Below, piece after piece: positions 51,411 to 62,155 of a stretch of 64,000 bases of DNA; the first letter of the stretch is position 1; every line of letters begins with the position of its first letter. Under the pieces are notes generated by a model. It was not told where the DNA came from, did not search any database, and saw only the letters and a list, made by a program, of their open reading frames with translations. Both the position numbers and the translations under genes were made by a program. Where the stretch lies: positions 27,631,001 to 27,695,000 of the forward strand of contig NC_091674.1 of NCBI RefSeq assembly GCF_042453785.1. The letters run 5' to 3'. The stretch is from Malus domestica (taxonomy: Eukaryota; Streptophyta; Magnoliopsida; Rosales; Rosaceae).

Positions 51411-52528
51411 CTTTATTTCCCCCCGATAATACCTCAGCAAATAAGCCACACCAAGAACAAGAGTATCTCATATCATCAGGGTCGAAAGCAAGAGTATCCC
51501 ATATCATGCTTTCTCCCTATCTTTGTCTTTGTCCTTGTCCACACCTGCAGGACAAGGAGAAAGAGAGCAGTCAGTCGGAACCTGAAATCAAACCTCCAAT
51601 TTGGAACTGACTGCCTGGAGCCTTTGCCTGGTTGCTTACTTAGCATTGCTCTCGAGTACTCATCCTCAACTGCTGTCAAGGTCACGAATTCCACCAGCAA
51701 ATACCTCATGACAGTTGATCAGATATTGGCTCTTTACACTGAAGCTGCCAAGCGTGGATGAGTCACTATGAAGGAATGTTCTGAAGGACCATTAAAATGC
51801 AAAGGTTGCACACCACTTCTGCCATGCAAAAGATTGAAGCAGAAGGTTCAACGGTGAGCTGAAACAGATCACTACAGCACGACACCTTTCCATACCACAT
51901 TCATTATTCCGTCAACAGCAAAAGTATCCCATATCATCAAGGTCGAACGTACTCTAGATTTGATGGACTTGTTTTGACCCTCAAATTTTTGAGTCGGCCT
52001 TATACTCTGAAGGGCACCAGAAAACCCTCCAGCACAGTTCAAGAATAAGCTTGTGGAAAGTTACTTCTTCAAAAGCAAAAGTATCTCATATCATCTCTTA
52101 TCCATTTGCTTCTCCTTATCCTGGCAGTTGAATGAGAGACAAGGAGAAGGAGAACAATCAACCGGAAGCCGAAGTCAAACCTCTGATCCTGGGTTGCTTA
52201 CTTGGAAGTTTGACTGCTTACCTTGTCTGTCACCTCTTTCGGCAGATCTCCTAGCTCGGCGACTTGGGGGACTCCTACTATAGGGTTTGTATCACACTTG
52301 ACTAAGCCCGAAACTACAACTAAGCTTTAAGTGAAATTGATACATTACCTTGTGCGTCAACATCAGCTAAGTACACCATTCCCGGATGGAGGAAAGGTAC
52401 TTCCAGAGAAGGGCAGATGAAGATCAGACCACACTTCGGTACTTAGAAGTTTCGTAATTACTCAAGGGATTGGATCTTGCAAGTCCCCAACCGAGGAGTT
52501 TCCCTCACTCGGGAACTTAGGGGAGCAC

Positions 52529-53041
52529 TGTTTGTACCATACTTGACCAATCCCGAAACTACCGAGCACCGGCCAACGCTATACTGTCAAGGACCCAGAA
52601 GAGTTCCCCTCCGACCAGGAGGCCAATCACTACTCGACACGTGTCAAGATTAGAAGCCAATCAGAGCGCAGCACGTGTCGACATCAAGAACCAATCATAA
52701 CATGACACATGTCAATGTGACAAAGCTACAAGTTTTTCTATAAATAGGGGTCATTCCCCCACAATATTGCCTAATGCCATTTTGTGTTAAATCATTCACA
52801 AGAACTCACTAAATTGAGAGCTTGATCCTTTGTACTTGTGTAAGCCCTTCACTACTAATAAGAACTCCTCTACTCCGTGGACGTAGCCAATCTGGGTGAA
52901 CCACGTACATCCTGTGTTTGCTTCTCTGTCTCTATTCATTTACGTACTTATCCTCACTAGTGACGGAAGCAACCAAGCGAAGGTCACAAAACCTGACACT
53001 TTCTGTTGTACCAAAGTCTTCGCTGATTTTGTGCATCAACA
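52529..53041 (+). repeat. Right LTR of the gypsy-type element
   Basis: Same 513 bp as 45305-45817 with one substitution noticed. A purine-rich stretch (TTAGGGGAGCA) immediately precedes it as a polypurine tract. Confidence 0.93.
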
Positions 53042-53356
53042 CCTTTAATATTTTGGTGAATTTAAGGTATAAGATAAAAGTTCAAATAATTACAAGTTCA
53101 TATTAATTTACATAATATTTTTAGAGATTATATTGAATTTTAAGACAAATAAGTGTGTTAAATATGTGGGTGTAGAAAGCAAAATGAGGCACTGGAAGCA
53201 TAAAGAGGGGAGCCACACCAGTTAGCAAAAATACACCTAGGACAGACAACCCATTTTCTTTTTGGGAAAGATCAGCTTGATGTTAGCTGTCCAAACTTGA
53301 TTGGACCAATTAAAAAATAATTAAATGGGAAAGTTTGAGGGTGGTCATGTGGGAAT

Positions 53357-53555
53357 GGACCAGGATCCTCTTCTGAGCTAAGGATGAGGATCCTCCTCAT
53401 CAATCAGTGTGGGCCGTTGGATGAAAATCCAACGGCTACAAACAGGGGGGTCTCTTTAAAATTATAATAATTGTAGCCGTTGGATTTTCATCCAACGGCC
53501 TACATCTCTTGATGAGGAGGATCCTCATCCTTAGCTTAGGAGATGATCCTGGTCC
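53357..53555. mobile_element. 199-bp hairpin MITE with 9-bp TSD
   Basis: Ends GGACCAGGATCCTCTTC and, inverted, GGACCAGGATCATCTCC. The arms of about 85 bp run through GGATGAGGATCCTCCTCATC and CCGTTGGATGAAAATCCAAC with few mismatches. Perfect 9-bp duplication TGTGGGAAT at 53348-53356 and 53556-53564, typical of the Mutator group. It lies inside the nested hAT element. Confidence 0.88.
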
Positions 53556-54359
53556 TGTGGGAATGAAAGGATGAGAGAGAAACTCATTTAATCATCTTCT
53601 TCCTTCTTTTGGTCTTGGCAAGAACAGAATCAGCAAAACTCAGAAAATACAGAACACACTGCATATACCTCATGTTTGAGTACGAGGGGTCCCTGAAATT
53701 TCTAGCAAAGATTTAGGATCGCCAAGGGGTCCTGGGACCTCCCAGGTCCCACTATAGATCTGCCACTGGTTCAAATATTTCATAATATATATATATCATT
53801 CTATTTGGTAGTTTATGATGAAAATATATATATTTTAAGTATAAACAGACATTTATTTACACGAAATATAATAGATTTACTTAACTCCGCTTAGTCCACC
53901 TAGGCGCCCGTCTAAGCACTAGGCCCCAGCTCACTGCCCGACTAGCTCCTAGCGTCTTTTAAAATCTGGATTATTAGCACTAATTATGTGATGAAATGTT
54001 GAAGAGAACTGAAATTCTAAACACAAAGTATGCAGCTGTTTCCTCTAACCCAATAAAAACAAAGGGCTTCCGCCGTCTTCTGGCTTTCATGAATTCAACA
54101 GCTCCTCTTTCCTGCTGCTGCTCGGCTTTCTTCTGTAGAAATGTCATAATCAAATGCATATGTCAATATCCTCTTCCTCGTTCTCTTTGCGTCTATGTTG
54201 TCAGGGCCTTCTACAATATCATAGAGAACCCTGCGATGGTCACGACACTGTGCGCTAGCGTTTTGCGGTGGTTCTGGTGGAGCCAAAATGCCGCCGTATC
54301 CAGCATTCCTGTCTAAGCCATTGGCCCTTAGGTTGCAGATGAGCTCGAGTGTGATTAGA

Positions 54360-55170
54360 GGATTGTGAGACCAGACAACCGAGATGAGTTCTACTTGCCC
54401 TGGTTTCTTCATCAATTTCAATTAAGAAGTGGACTGATTTATTTTATTTTTCAACGAATTTGGTTGAGTTGGAGAAGAACATAAGAGAACTACTGACTTA
54501 ACAGATTGACATAGAAAAGATGCTTATTTGGGCACCAAGCATTTTCTTACTAGGACGCAACGGATTTACATCTCTCTTAATTTTTCGATCAAGTAATGCT
54601 AAACAGACCAAATTTTTAAACCAAATTTTATAAATCATATGACGTGGTTGTTAATGAATTAATTATATCCCCCAAAACATAAACCAATAAGATAGAATTC
54701 GGAAGTGTCAGGAATGATCACTCCGATTCCTTCACTCTGAGGGTGAGCAAGTATTTCGCAAAAATACGCTGAGTTTTCAATGAATTGGTTGGAGAAATAA
54801 ACACCAGTTACCTGCATTTCAACGAGCAGCAACAAGTCCACACCAGCAGCAGAGACGGGCAAATTGTGCAGACTGCAAACATATGCATTCTTCAACTACT
54901 ATTATGCCTTCGGTCTCACTCATCGGACTATAGCTGCTACTGGTGTGCCTGCCGCGAGTCCAACTGCAACTATTAGGCCAAAACAATTTAAATTTGCAAA
55001 GCCTGAACCTGCATAAGCAAAACAAACCGCCTTTGTTCGCATCCTCAATGCTCTCCGCTGCAGCAATTCAGGATGGTGCTAGGCTGCTGCTGCATTGTTC
55101 AATTCTCCACATTCTCAGTGCAACAAGCATCCACCATAAATATCAAGCTTTCAGTAAGAATTTCACCAAA
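54360..55170 (+). pseudogene. Relics of a duplicated NPF4 gene
   Basis: Two kinds of match to the intact NPF gene appear. Positions 54360-54545 resemble its 3' region (43340-43545). Positions 54885-55165 match the end of exon 4 (GCATTCTTCAACTACTAT, then AGTCCAACTGCAACTATT), intron 4 (AAAACAATTTAAATTTGCA against AAAACAATTTCAATTTGCA) and the start of exon 5 (TTCTCCACATTCTCAGTGC, encoding FSTFSVQQA). Large parts between are deleted and no long frame remains. Because intron sequence is retained, this was a DNA-level duplication, not a retrocopy. The order (3' flank first, then body) suggests at least two former copies in tandem. Confidence 0.7.
54595..54662. mobile_element. Truncated copy of the 26672-26827 MITE family
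   Basis: AAGTAATGCTAAACAGACC followed by AAACCAAATTTTATAAATC and ATGACGTGG aligns with the left half of that MITE. The right half is missing. Confidence 0.5.
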
Positions 55171-55329
55171 ACTTACATTCATTTCATACAAAAACAACAC
55201 AAGCATTGATTCATTTGTATCTCAGAACAGTTATCAGTCCATTTCTCTAATTTAGTATATCACGTACATAATTCTCAATTTTATCCTACCAAAAGGAGAA
55301 AATTTGAAAAACAAAAACAAGTGAAAAAC

Positions 55330-56091
55330 TTAATCAGCTTCTTGCAAACCATCCAACACAACTGACCCAACTAACAAACCAGCAGCGCCGGCCCCAAGCA
55401 CACCAGCCACCACAGCCTGCGCAGCCACCAGCGCTGCCGAGTCATCCGGTATAACCACGACTGCCACCACAGCTGCCACCAAAATGGGCAGAGCCGCCGA
55501 GGCCAACGCAGCGGGGGAGAATCCAGCCACCTTCTCGAGCAGGCTGAGCAGCCCGAGCTCCTCCGCCTTGGAAAACAGCCCCAATTTTTCAATCGACGAC
55601 AGGGTGACCCCGAGCTCCTCCGCCTTGGACAAAAGCCCCGCCTTCTCGACGTTGCTGAGGACCTTCCGCTTCTCCAGCTTCTTGAAGACGTCGACTTCCA
55701 CTTCCTCCGCCCCTTCGTAGAAGATTCCCGCTCCGTACCACTTTTTCTCCCAGCCGCTGTCGAGCTTGTTCACCTGGAAATTTACGAAATTCACATTTTC
55801 TCAGCAAACAAACAAAAGGGTTTTGTAAATTAACCAAAAAACAAAACGGTATTCGTAATTTTAAATAAAAATACTTGCTTGGCAGCCAAACAGAAATTAG
55901 TATTACAGAGCAAGAGTGGACGTAATTACCTTCTTTTGGGGCGCCATGGAAACGATTGTTGATGATCGAGATTTGGCGGGGAAGGTGCGGGGAGCGCCAG
56001 AGATGGAATTGAAGTGGGGTTTGGACGAGAGGAAGTTTCTGGTGTGGTTGAGATTGCAGGTAGCTGAAGATGCTGCAGCAGTGACCGCCAT
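55330..56091 (-). CDS. DUF1118 chloroplast protein, RIQ1/RIQ2-like
   Basis: Two coding exons on the minus strand (55930-56091 and 55330-55773, phase-0 GT-AG intron) give 201 aa. The first 45-50 residues are Ser/Thr/Ala-rich with few acids, a chloroplast transit peptide. Then follow WEKKWYGAGIFYEGAEE, a repeated motif (VEKAGLLSKAEELGVTLSS then IEKLGLFSKAEELG), and two hydrophobic segments (AALPILVAAVVAVVVI and GVLGAGAAGLLVGSVVL), so it is probably a thylakoid membrane protein. This layout is that of DUF1118. Arabidopsis RIQ1 and RIQ2 of this family are grana proteins affecting LHCII organisation, grana stacking and non-photochemical quenching. I cannot tell which of the two this matches. A G-box lies about 63 bp upstream of the ATG. 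Confidence 0.9.
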
Positions 56092-56151
56092 TGATGATGT
56101 GTATCGAAGCTCTGGCTCCCTGTGTGTTTGATTGTCTATGTGTGCTGGACT

Positions 56152-56161
56152 GACACGTGGG
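56152..56161 (-). promoter_or_regulatory. G-box upstream of the RIQ-like gene
   Basis: GACACGTGGG contains the palindromic core CACGTG (56154-56159). G-boxes are bound by bZIP/bHLH factors, including light-signalling ones, which fits a photosynthesis gene. It may already lie within the 5' leader. Confidence 0.5.
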
Positions 56162-56284
56162 ATGACAGAGAAAGAGAGAGAGGGGAAGTAAGAAGGGGAA
56201 GGTTTGTATCTGGTAATCTAACGTCACTGTGTACCTGCCAATCAAATTGACGAAAGGTGATAGCTTTATCTTTCCAAATTCCAT

Positions 56285-57236
56285 GTCCCAATTAATTACA
56301 AGAAATTATTTCCAAAACAGATGGGAAAATTAGGTTGATAAATAGATCGTGTTTGTCGTATTTATGTTATTTTTATATCAAATTTGTTAATGAGTTTTTA
56401 ACTTCAAACTCAAACTCGATCCGTTATAATTAACGGGTTACATGATCTAATATGTTTACCCCTTATGGAGAATAAATTACTTTAATAAATAATCAAATAA
56501 AAAACCTTCAAACTAAATTACTAAATATTAACCTCTAAATTCGTAACTTGCTTTTGATTAAATAAGACAACTACAATCATTTTACTAATTACTACATCTA
56601 CATGCCACATAAGTTGAGATAGATAAGTGTATTCAATTGAGGATTTGAGAGATTTATAGATTTATAAATTCATGAAATTTTGTGGAGTTTAATTGCTTTA
56701 TAAAGATTTTATTTAAAATTTTGATTCAATTTCTTAGAAATCTCATTGGAATATGTGAGATTTGTGGATGCTTAAAATACACTACGAAATCTCTCCAATT
56801 CCTCAACTTTTTTCAAATTCTTTAAAATCAAATTCTAAATGAATACACTTGAAATGTTATAAACTTATTTAAAATTATAATTGAATACATCTGAATTTCA
56901 AAGGATTTTAATAAATTATTTTAAAATATTGATCGAATACATATTGAATTTTAGAGAATTACTTAAAATTCTGATTGAATACACTTAAATTCATTAAAAG
57001 AATTAAAATCATTCAAAATTTTAATTGAATATACCCCTAAGCTTAGGCTATATATATATAATTTTTTTTTTTTGGACAAAGGATTAAGTTAGTGAGGTAA
57101 ATTGTCAATTGTTAAGGGAAAGAGACTAGTAAAAATCAAAACCGCATGAAGATACATAAGCATTATTACCTAACGAATTACTCGCGAATCAATGGCAAAT
57201 TAAATTTCAAAGGATCAAACCTGCTCTGATACCGAA
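56285..57236. other. Intergenic, no gene recognised
   Basis: AT-rich with repeated TTGAATACA(C/T) and AAAATTTTAATTG words between 56640 and 57045, as of an old degenerate repeat. Confidence 0.45.
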
Positions 57237-57486
57237 TTGAATATTAGAGTGTGCAACGAATAAGATTACAAAATAATAAGAATACTATTAAGCGATGCCG
57301 AAATGGTTATAAAATTCGAAGAAGCTACAACATGACTAACATGTTCTCAACTAAATAACAATCATGCTATTTATAATAAACTAACCCTAATCCTAAAAGG
57401 TAAGAAATCAAAACCCTAATACTAACGGGTTAAGCCCAGAAAACCAAACATTCAAATAAACCTAAATACTAATAGTTTCCAACATC
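57222..57486 (-). mobile_element. Possible copia-type LTR relic with primer-binding site
   Basis: TGCTCTGATACCGAATTG is the minus-strand version of a CGGTATCAGAGCA primer-binding site, complementary to initiator tRNA-Met as in many plant copia elements. It abuts a TG...CA stretch ending TTTCCAACA near 57486. No partner LTR or coding part was found. Old and broken. Confidence 0.4.
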
Positions 57487-58727
57487 CTGATCCTCATTTA
57501 ATAAATTTCAAATTTATTTTAAATTCATTTCTGACTACGTGTCAATCTGTCACCACCACCACACGCCAGACATCCCAAATCAATTTGAACTGTACCGCTT
57601 TCTCGATGATATAATCTGCATTCTATCTATCCCGTTTAAGAATATGTCAAGATAATTCATATTAAAAGATAATTATTATGATAAAAATTATAATATTATC
57701 CTTTAACAATAACAAAATGATCTTTATTTTCTTATCCAACAGTTAGGAGCAATGTTCACTTAACGAACTTGATTGCATAGACCGATGACGGAATTTTGGA
57801 TCTCAACACAACTCCCAATTTCCTTGAGCTTCTGCCTGTAAGCCGAATAGTTAAGGAAATTTACACTTGCATTTGAACTTTTGCAGCTGCCAATTGAACT
57901 TTTGCAGCTGCCAACTAACTCCACCGAATACATACTGATTCGACAAAAAACATATTTGGTCTCTCCATGAACCAAAATCTATGGTGGAGTATCCCAAACC
58001 TTTGGTCGAAGCCTTCAAACCAAAAGCAATATTTGATGCTGTTGACGAAATTTGGATAAACCATGTCTTTTACAAAATATCCCCACCAAGCTAGCATGGA
58101 TGAAACGGTATCAAGGTCGTCGAACATGATACGGCGTCGGTCAAAACGATTTGTCGAACTGAAGAAATCATCGAATGAACTCGAATCAAGGAGCAAAACA
58201 ATAGACCAACGACCGAGTATCTCTGAATGACTGCAAAAAAACATATGGTCGAGGAAACATCATCAAAACCATCACCGGATAACCTTCATTCCTGGGCAGC
58301 ATCTGGAGTTTTAACGCTCTTGGACTTGGTCTAAATATTCTTGGGCAAATTTCGATGCTTAAAAGTCCAAAACATGCTTCCACCCAATAATAAAATTATA
58401 TTATTATATATATACCAACAAACCAAAAGGCAACCGAGTGGCCATATGTTTTTTTTTTTTTTCCAAAGCCATATGTTTTGATATCAGGATCTCCATATGT
58501 TTTTACTCACGTGGCATGCTTCATGGCCATACGTAATTGCTGGTCACAGTGCACCGAGTGGCCACAAAAAATGGGTCATTTTCTATGCATCCAACCTCAT
58601 TGTGGGGTCTCAGCCGAGTGGCTTCTATCTCACAAGCATTATTTTTATTTCAACACCATCGTGCTGAAAAACTAAGCTGTAACCGCCGAGAACCAACAAA
58701 ATAAACTTTTTGAAGTGTCTCCACAGC

Positions 58728-60260
58728 AATGACTAAAATATCGATAATATCGGCGAAATATCGCCGATATTATCGGCGAAATATCGCCGATATTATCGTT
58801 TATCAGAGAAATCTATATTTTCCCACGTATCCTCTAATTGTCGTCAAAATATCGTGATATTATCGATAATATCGCGATATATTCGATATTATCGAAACAA
58901 TCTCGTGGCTCCGTCGTCGGAAAGGCAGCCAAGGCTGCGTCGTTTGGATCGCCTCCCAAACTTGCTCTGTCGCTCATCCTCCAGATCTTTGACATCGCCG
59001 GAGCTTACCGGATTCTGCAGAGAAGATGTAGAAATTGTCCAGGATTAGAATCAATTCTATTCCTTCACCAAACTAAATCAAAACCCTCCACAATTGATGG
59101 AAATATTCAGAGGTTAAGAATAGAAATAGAAATAAATCTGAAACGAAAGCACATGCATGTGTTAGATCTCGCTCTATTTCAATCCAACACATAAATCTGG
59201 AACGAAAGAACAAAAAAAATTAACACACATGGAGGAGGGATTTACCTTCATGCATCTCAGTTTTCATGATTATAGAGACACGGAGGTGTGTATGTTGCTG
59301 GGCTTCAGGTTGCAAACAATAATGAAGAGCTATGAGAGAGAGTGGAGCTGCTGTGAGAGAGAAGGCTGTAAGAATGGGCGTTGGGCTTGAGGTTGGAGAA
59401 ATGAGAGCATCTCTCATATTCTAGAGAGAGTGTGAGAGAGTGAGATAGTGGTTGAGAATCTGAAAAGCATCTTCTTTTTCTTTCTACACGGGTTGGTTTG
59501 AAAATGAGAGTGGCTCGTGGCTCAAGGCAATTGAAAGGGGATCCAATGTTTCAACACATGCTAGAACAAAAACATTAATGTTCTTTTCTTTTGTTGAACA
59601 AAATTAAAATTTTTGGTTCTCTTAAATCTTTTGTTGAACAAAATTAAAATTTTTTTGGATTGTGTTTAGTTTGCGGATCTATTTTCTGTAAAAAAAAATG
59701 GTGATAATTAATCTCGGATCCATATGGGTGGCATGTTAACAATTACATGCAAAACTATTTTGGGGATTTATCATTTTATGACTACTCTTCACAATACACT
59801 TACTCTACACATAGAGATGATGAAGATAGTCAAAATTTTGAACCTAATAGGAACTCTATGTGGTACTAAGTCACTTATGTATCTTACCATGCAATGTATA
59901 AAGTGTAAAATAATGTACTAATTCATTATATATAAATGATTATGGTGTGTTTAAACTTCTTTCATTAATTACTACATATTTTCTACACTCACAATGTTTG
60001 CCAGCTCGCTATATAATCAACTTGATAATGTTAAATCCATCATGCAATGCATTTCCTTCCAATTTTTTGTGATAAACTAATAGATATTTGACAAAATAAA
60101 TATCCTGCAAAGTTTCAATAAAAATTTCCAAGTTTTTCTTACAATTTCCGTGGTTTCCATATTATTTTTATCGATATCGATAATATCCCGATATTTCCAT
60201 CGATATTTCCGTATTTTCGGACTACCGATATTTCCGATATCATCGATATTTAATACCTTG
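58728..60260. mobile_element. Mutator-like element with CGATAT-rich ends, 9-bp TSD
   Basis: A 1533-bp element. The left end AATGACTAAAATATCGATAA and the inverted right end CAAGGTATTAAATATCGATG are similar. Both subterminal zones are packed with palindromic ATATCGGCGATAT-type words. Perfect 9-bp duplication CTCCACAGC at 58719-58727 and 60261-60269. The centre (about 58905-59045 and 59225-59450) is more GC-rich and could be captured gene sequence, but I recognise no protein. Confidence 0.85.
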
Positions 60261-60504
60261 CTCCACAGCCAGTCGAAGTCACATCCATAACTAGCCGAAT
60301 ACACCAGCTGAATGACTATACACCAGTCGAAGAGGTGTAATTTTGGTCCACTCCATGCACTGTCCACCGAATGTACTGAAGCATCTTGCCGAGGAGGTCG
60401 CATGTCGACAAAGAAAAGTGGCCACAGACTTAAGAAAATAATTTCTGCTCTTTCTTGTGGCTGTACATCAAAGACCATGATCACTGGGCTCGACGAAGGA
60501 GGAT

Positions 60505-60836
60505 TCCCTTTTCTCCTAATCTCTTTCTCTCTTTCTCTCTCCTCATATTTGAACGGTCATAGTTAAGTTACGTCAATATTTTATATTAATTTTTTTTAGA
60601 GGTATGCTATCTACACATTCCTTTTTACTTCTCCCACAGCCTTTGTTAATTTTTGTCATTTGATCTTCTTTAATTCATCTGATCCAACGGTCGAAAATTA
60701 AAAGGGTGTGAGAGAAGTAAAAAGGGGTGTGTGGATATCATACCCTTTTTTTTATAGAGAGATAATAAGATAAAAAGCAATGTGTGAGAGGAGGGGAGGG
60801 AAGGAGATGAGAATAGGAGATGAGAGAATCCTACTC
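60505..60836. mobile_element. MITE family B, copy 3, interrupted by a family A MITE
   Basis: Left part with GAACGGTCATAGTTAAGTTACGTC and right part TATAGAGAGATAATAAGAT...GAGAATCCTACTCC together form one family B element. Between them lies a complete family A element (60599-60745). Confidence 0.6.
60599..60745. mobile_element. MITE family A, copy 2, 147 bp, nested in MITE B
   Basis: Inverted ends around GGTATGCTATCTACACA and TGTGTGGATATCATACC, with the internal GATCTTCTTTAATTCATC shared with the copy at 43692-43838. The flanking TTTTTTTTA occurs at 60590-60598 and 60746-60754, so the 9-bp duplication is kept. Same length as the first copy. Confidence 0.8.
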
Positions 60837-62155
60837 CATCATCCCATGCATGGATTAATTGCACGAAATTAATCCAGTAGTAGCTGCACTGTCGCGTGAG
60901 CTTGCCATCACCCATATGCCGAATATCCCCAATTAATTTGAATCGTAGGATAGAGATTTCTGCATTGAGCAGCAGTTTTAGTAAGCATCTATTTTAATTC
61001 ACTCATTCTTGGTGAAAAAAATTTAACAACTGAAATGTACCACCTATGCCCCCTTTATTTTCTCCCTTTTTTTCTTTTATTTTTTTTAAACAAAAGAAGA
61101 TAAAAGAGACCAAATCATAATTAGGAGGAGGCCAACGACATTTTATTTCGAGGTGAGATCTTTTTGTATCAAAATTCTCAATTTGATTTCACTTTAGGCT
61201 GAATAAAGAATCACTTCCAAAAACTTTTGACTTGGCAAAATATTTTTTATTTTCAGTGGCCGAATTCGTTGAACAATTATTTAGCCCCCCGAGCATAATA
61301 ATTTCGGCTTTTAACTCAAACAACTTAGTCGAACATGATTTCTCCATATCAGCTTTATTGCCAATAATCATGTTGATCGGTGTAGTTTCGGCGTCTAAAA
61401 CCATGTCTCCAATTACCATATCAATTGATGTGGTTTTATGGTCTGAAGCCGTATATCGGACTTGTTCGTCATTGGAACACTCCTCTGACGAATCATTTTA
61501 TGAGTCGATTTTTGACTTAGACACTTGAGCTTTTTCTTTTAGGCCTACCACACTTTCAGTCTCGGTCGAAAAAACAGGTGGCCTAGGTTTTTCTTCAGCC
61601 GTCTTGACAATTTTCTTAGGCCAAATTTTGATTGTGGCCAAAGCAAAAAATTGCCCCCCGACCTTCTGATCCAACCATTCCTCAAATGGAATTGATTTGT
61701 AATCGAGAACGTAAGGAAAATGTTCTCCATCTAGCTAGGCATTAAATCGAGCCCTATCTTCATTTACCCATTGCTCTTGCAAGGTAACATGAGCTTTTAT
61801 TCTCAACATGCAAGCGAATGACTTTTGCATCTCTCTACGGCCATAAAGAACTTTTTCCGTTTCCAAAGATCTTTTACTTTCCTCATTGTGTTTTTCCAAT
61901 TGCTTTAGGAGCTCATACAATCGACTACGTGGAGTCGGATCAGAATCTTGATATATCATATGAACTTCGTAGTTTTAGCATTAGATCCCACCGGGCGTGC
62001 CAAAATGTTGACCCTAAAATCTACCAAGCCTACGTGACGCGCATGCCGAGTAACTAATGAGCTACTAGTTTTGCGAAGTTCAAATATCAAATTCGGCTTT
62101 CAATGTACCGAATGTAGTAACATGTAACACCTCACTTCGCCAAGAAGGCTGATGA

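Larger units (their letters stand above)
45305..53041 (+). mobile_element. Gypsy-type LTR retrotransposon derivative lacking recognisable pol (LARD-like), young
   Basis: The LTRs at 45305-45817 and 52529-53041 are 513 bp each, TG...CA, with one difference noticed. The 5-bp duplication CCTTT is at 45300-45304 and 53042-53046. After the left LTR comes TTTGGCGCCGTCTGTGGG, the primer-binding region seen in plant gypsy elements. Inside are a gag-like region, tandem repeats and an antisense open frame. I saw no protease, reverse transcriptase, RNase H or integrase, so it probably moved with help from a related element. One difference in 513 bp implies insertion on the order of 0.1 million years ago at usual plant rates. 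Its coding part is broken in about one or two places. Confidence 0.93.
44823..53768. mobile_element. Second hAT-type element nested in the first, 8-bp TSD
   Basis: Ends CAATGGCGGATTCAG and, inverted, CAGTGGCAGATC, flanked by a perfect 8-bp duplication GTTCAAAT (44815-44822, 53769-53776). Subtracting the LTR element (with its duplication) and the 199-bp MITE (with its duplication) leaves about 1 kb of its own sequence. That sequence shows no transposase and has a run of about 12 G near 44854. Confidence 0.8.
44562..53969. mobile_element. hAT-type element split by nested insertions, 8-bp TSD preserved
   Basis: A second copy of the 39380-39841 family in the opposite orientation. It starts CATTGTTCTAAAAATCCCC and ends GCGTCTTTTAAAATCTGG, with the 8-bp duplication ATTATTAG at 44554-44561 and 53970-53977. 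Its own sequence is only 44562-44822 plus 53777-53969 (about 454 bp, matching the intact copy's 462 bp). The 9 kb between is a later insertion with its own ends. Confidence 0.85.
57700..62155 (-). mobile_element. Decayed gypsy-type LTR element, minus strand, with later insertions
   Basis: On the minus strand, TTTTGGCACGCCCGGTGGGA (61985-62005) is a typical plant gypsy primer-binding region. It directly follows an LTR end at 62006, whose LTR runs right to at least 62155. Left of it are gag-like coiled-coil sequence (61735-61959, with LYELLKQLEKHNEESK) and further internal sequence to about 57700. That sequence is interrupted by a Mutator-like element at 58728-60260 and a MITE pair near 60505-60836. 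No pol domain was recognised. Broken in many places; the left limit is uncertain. Confidence 0.55.

Noticed and set aside
54095-54421. 108-codon open frame on the minus strand
   Set aside because: No recognised family, and it overlaps the relic that matches the NPF 3' region on the other strand. Likely chance.
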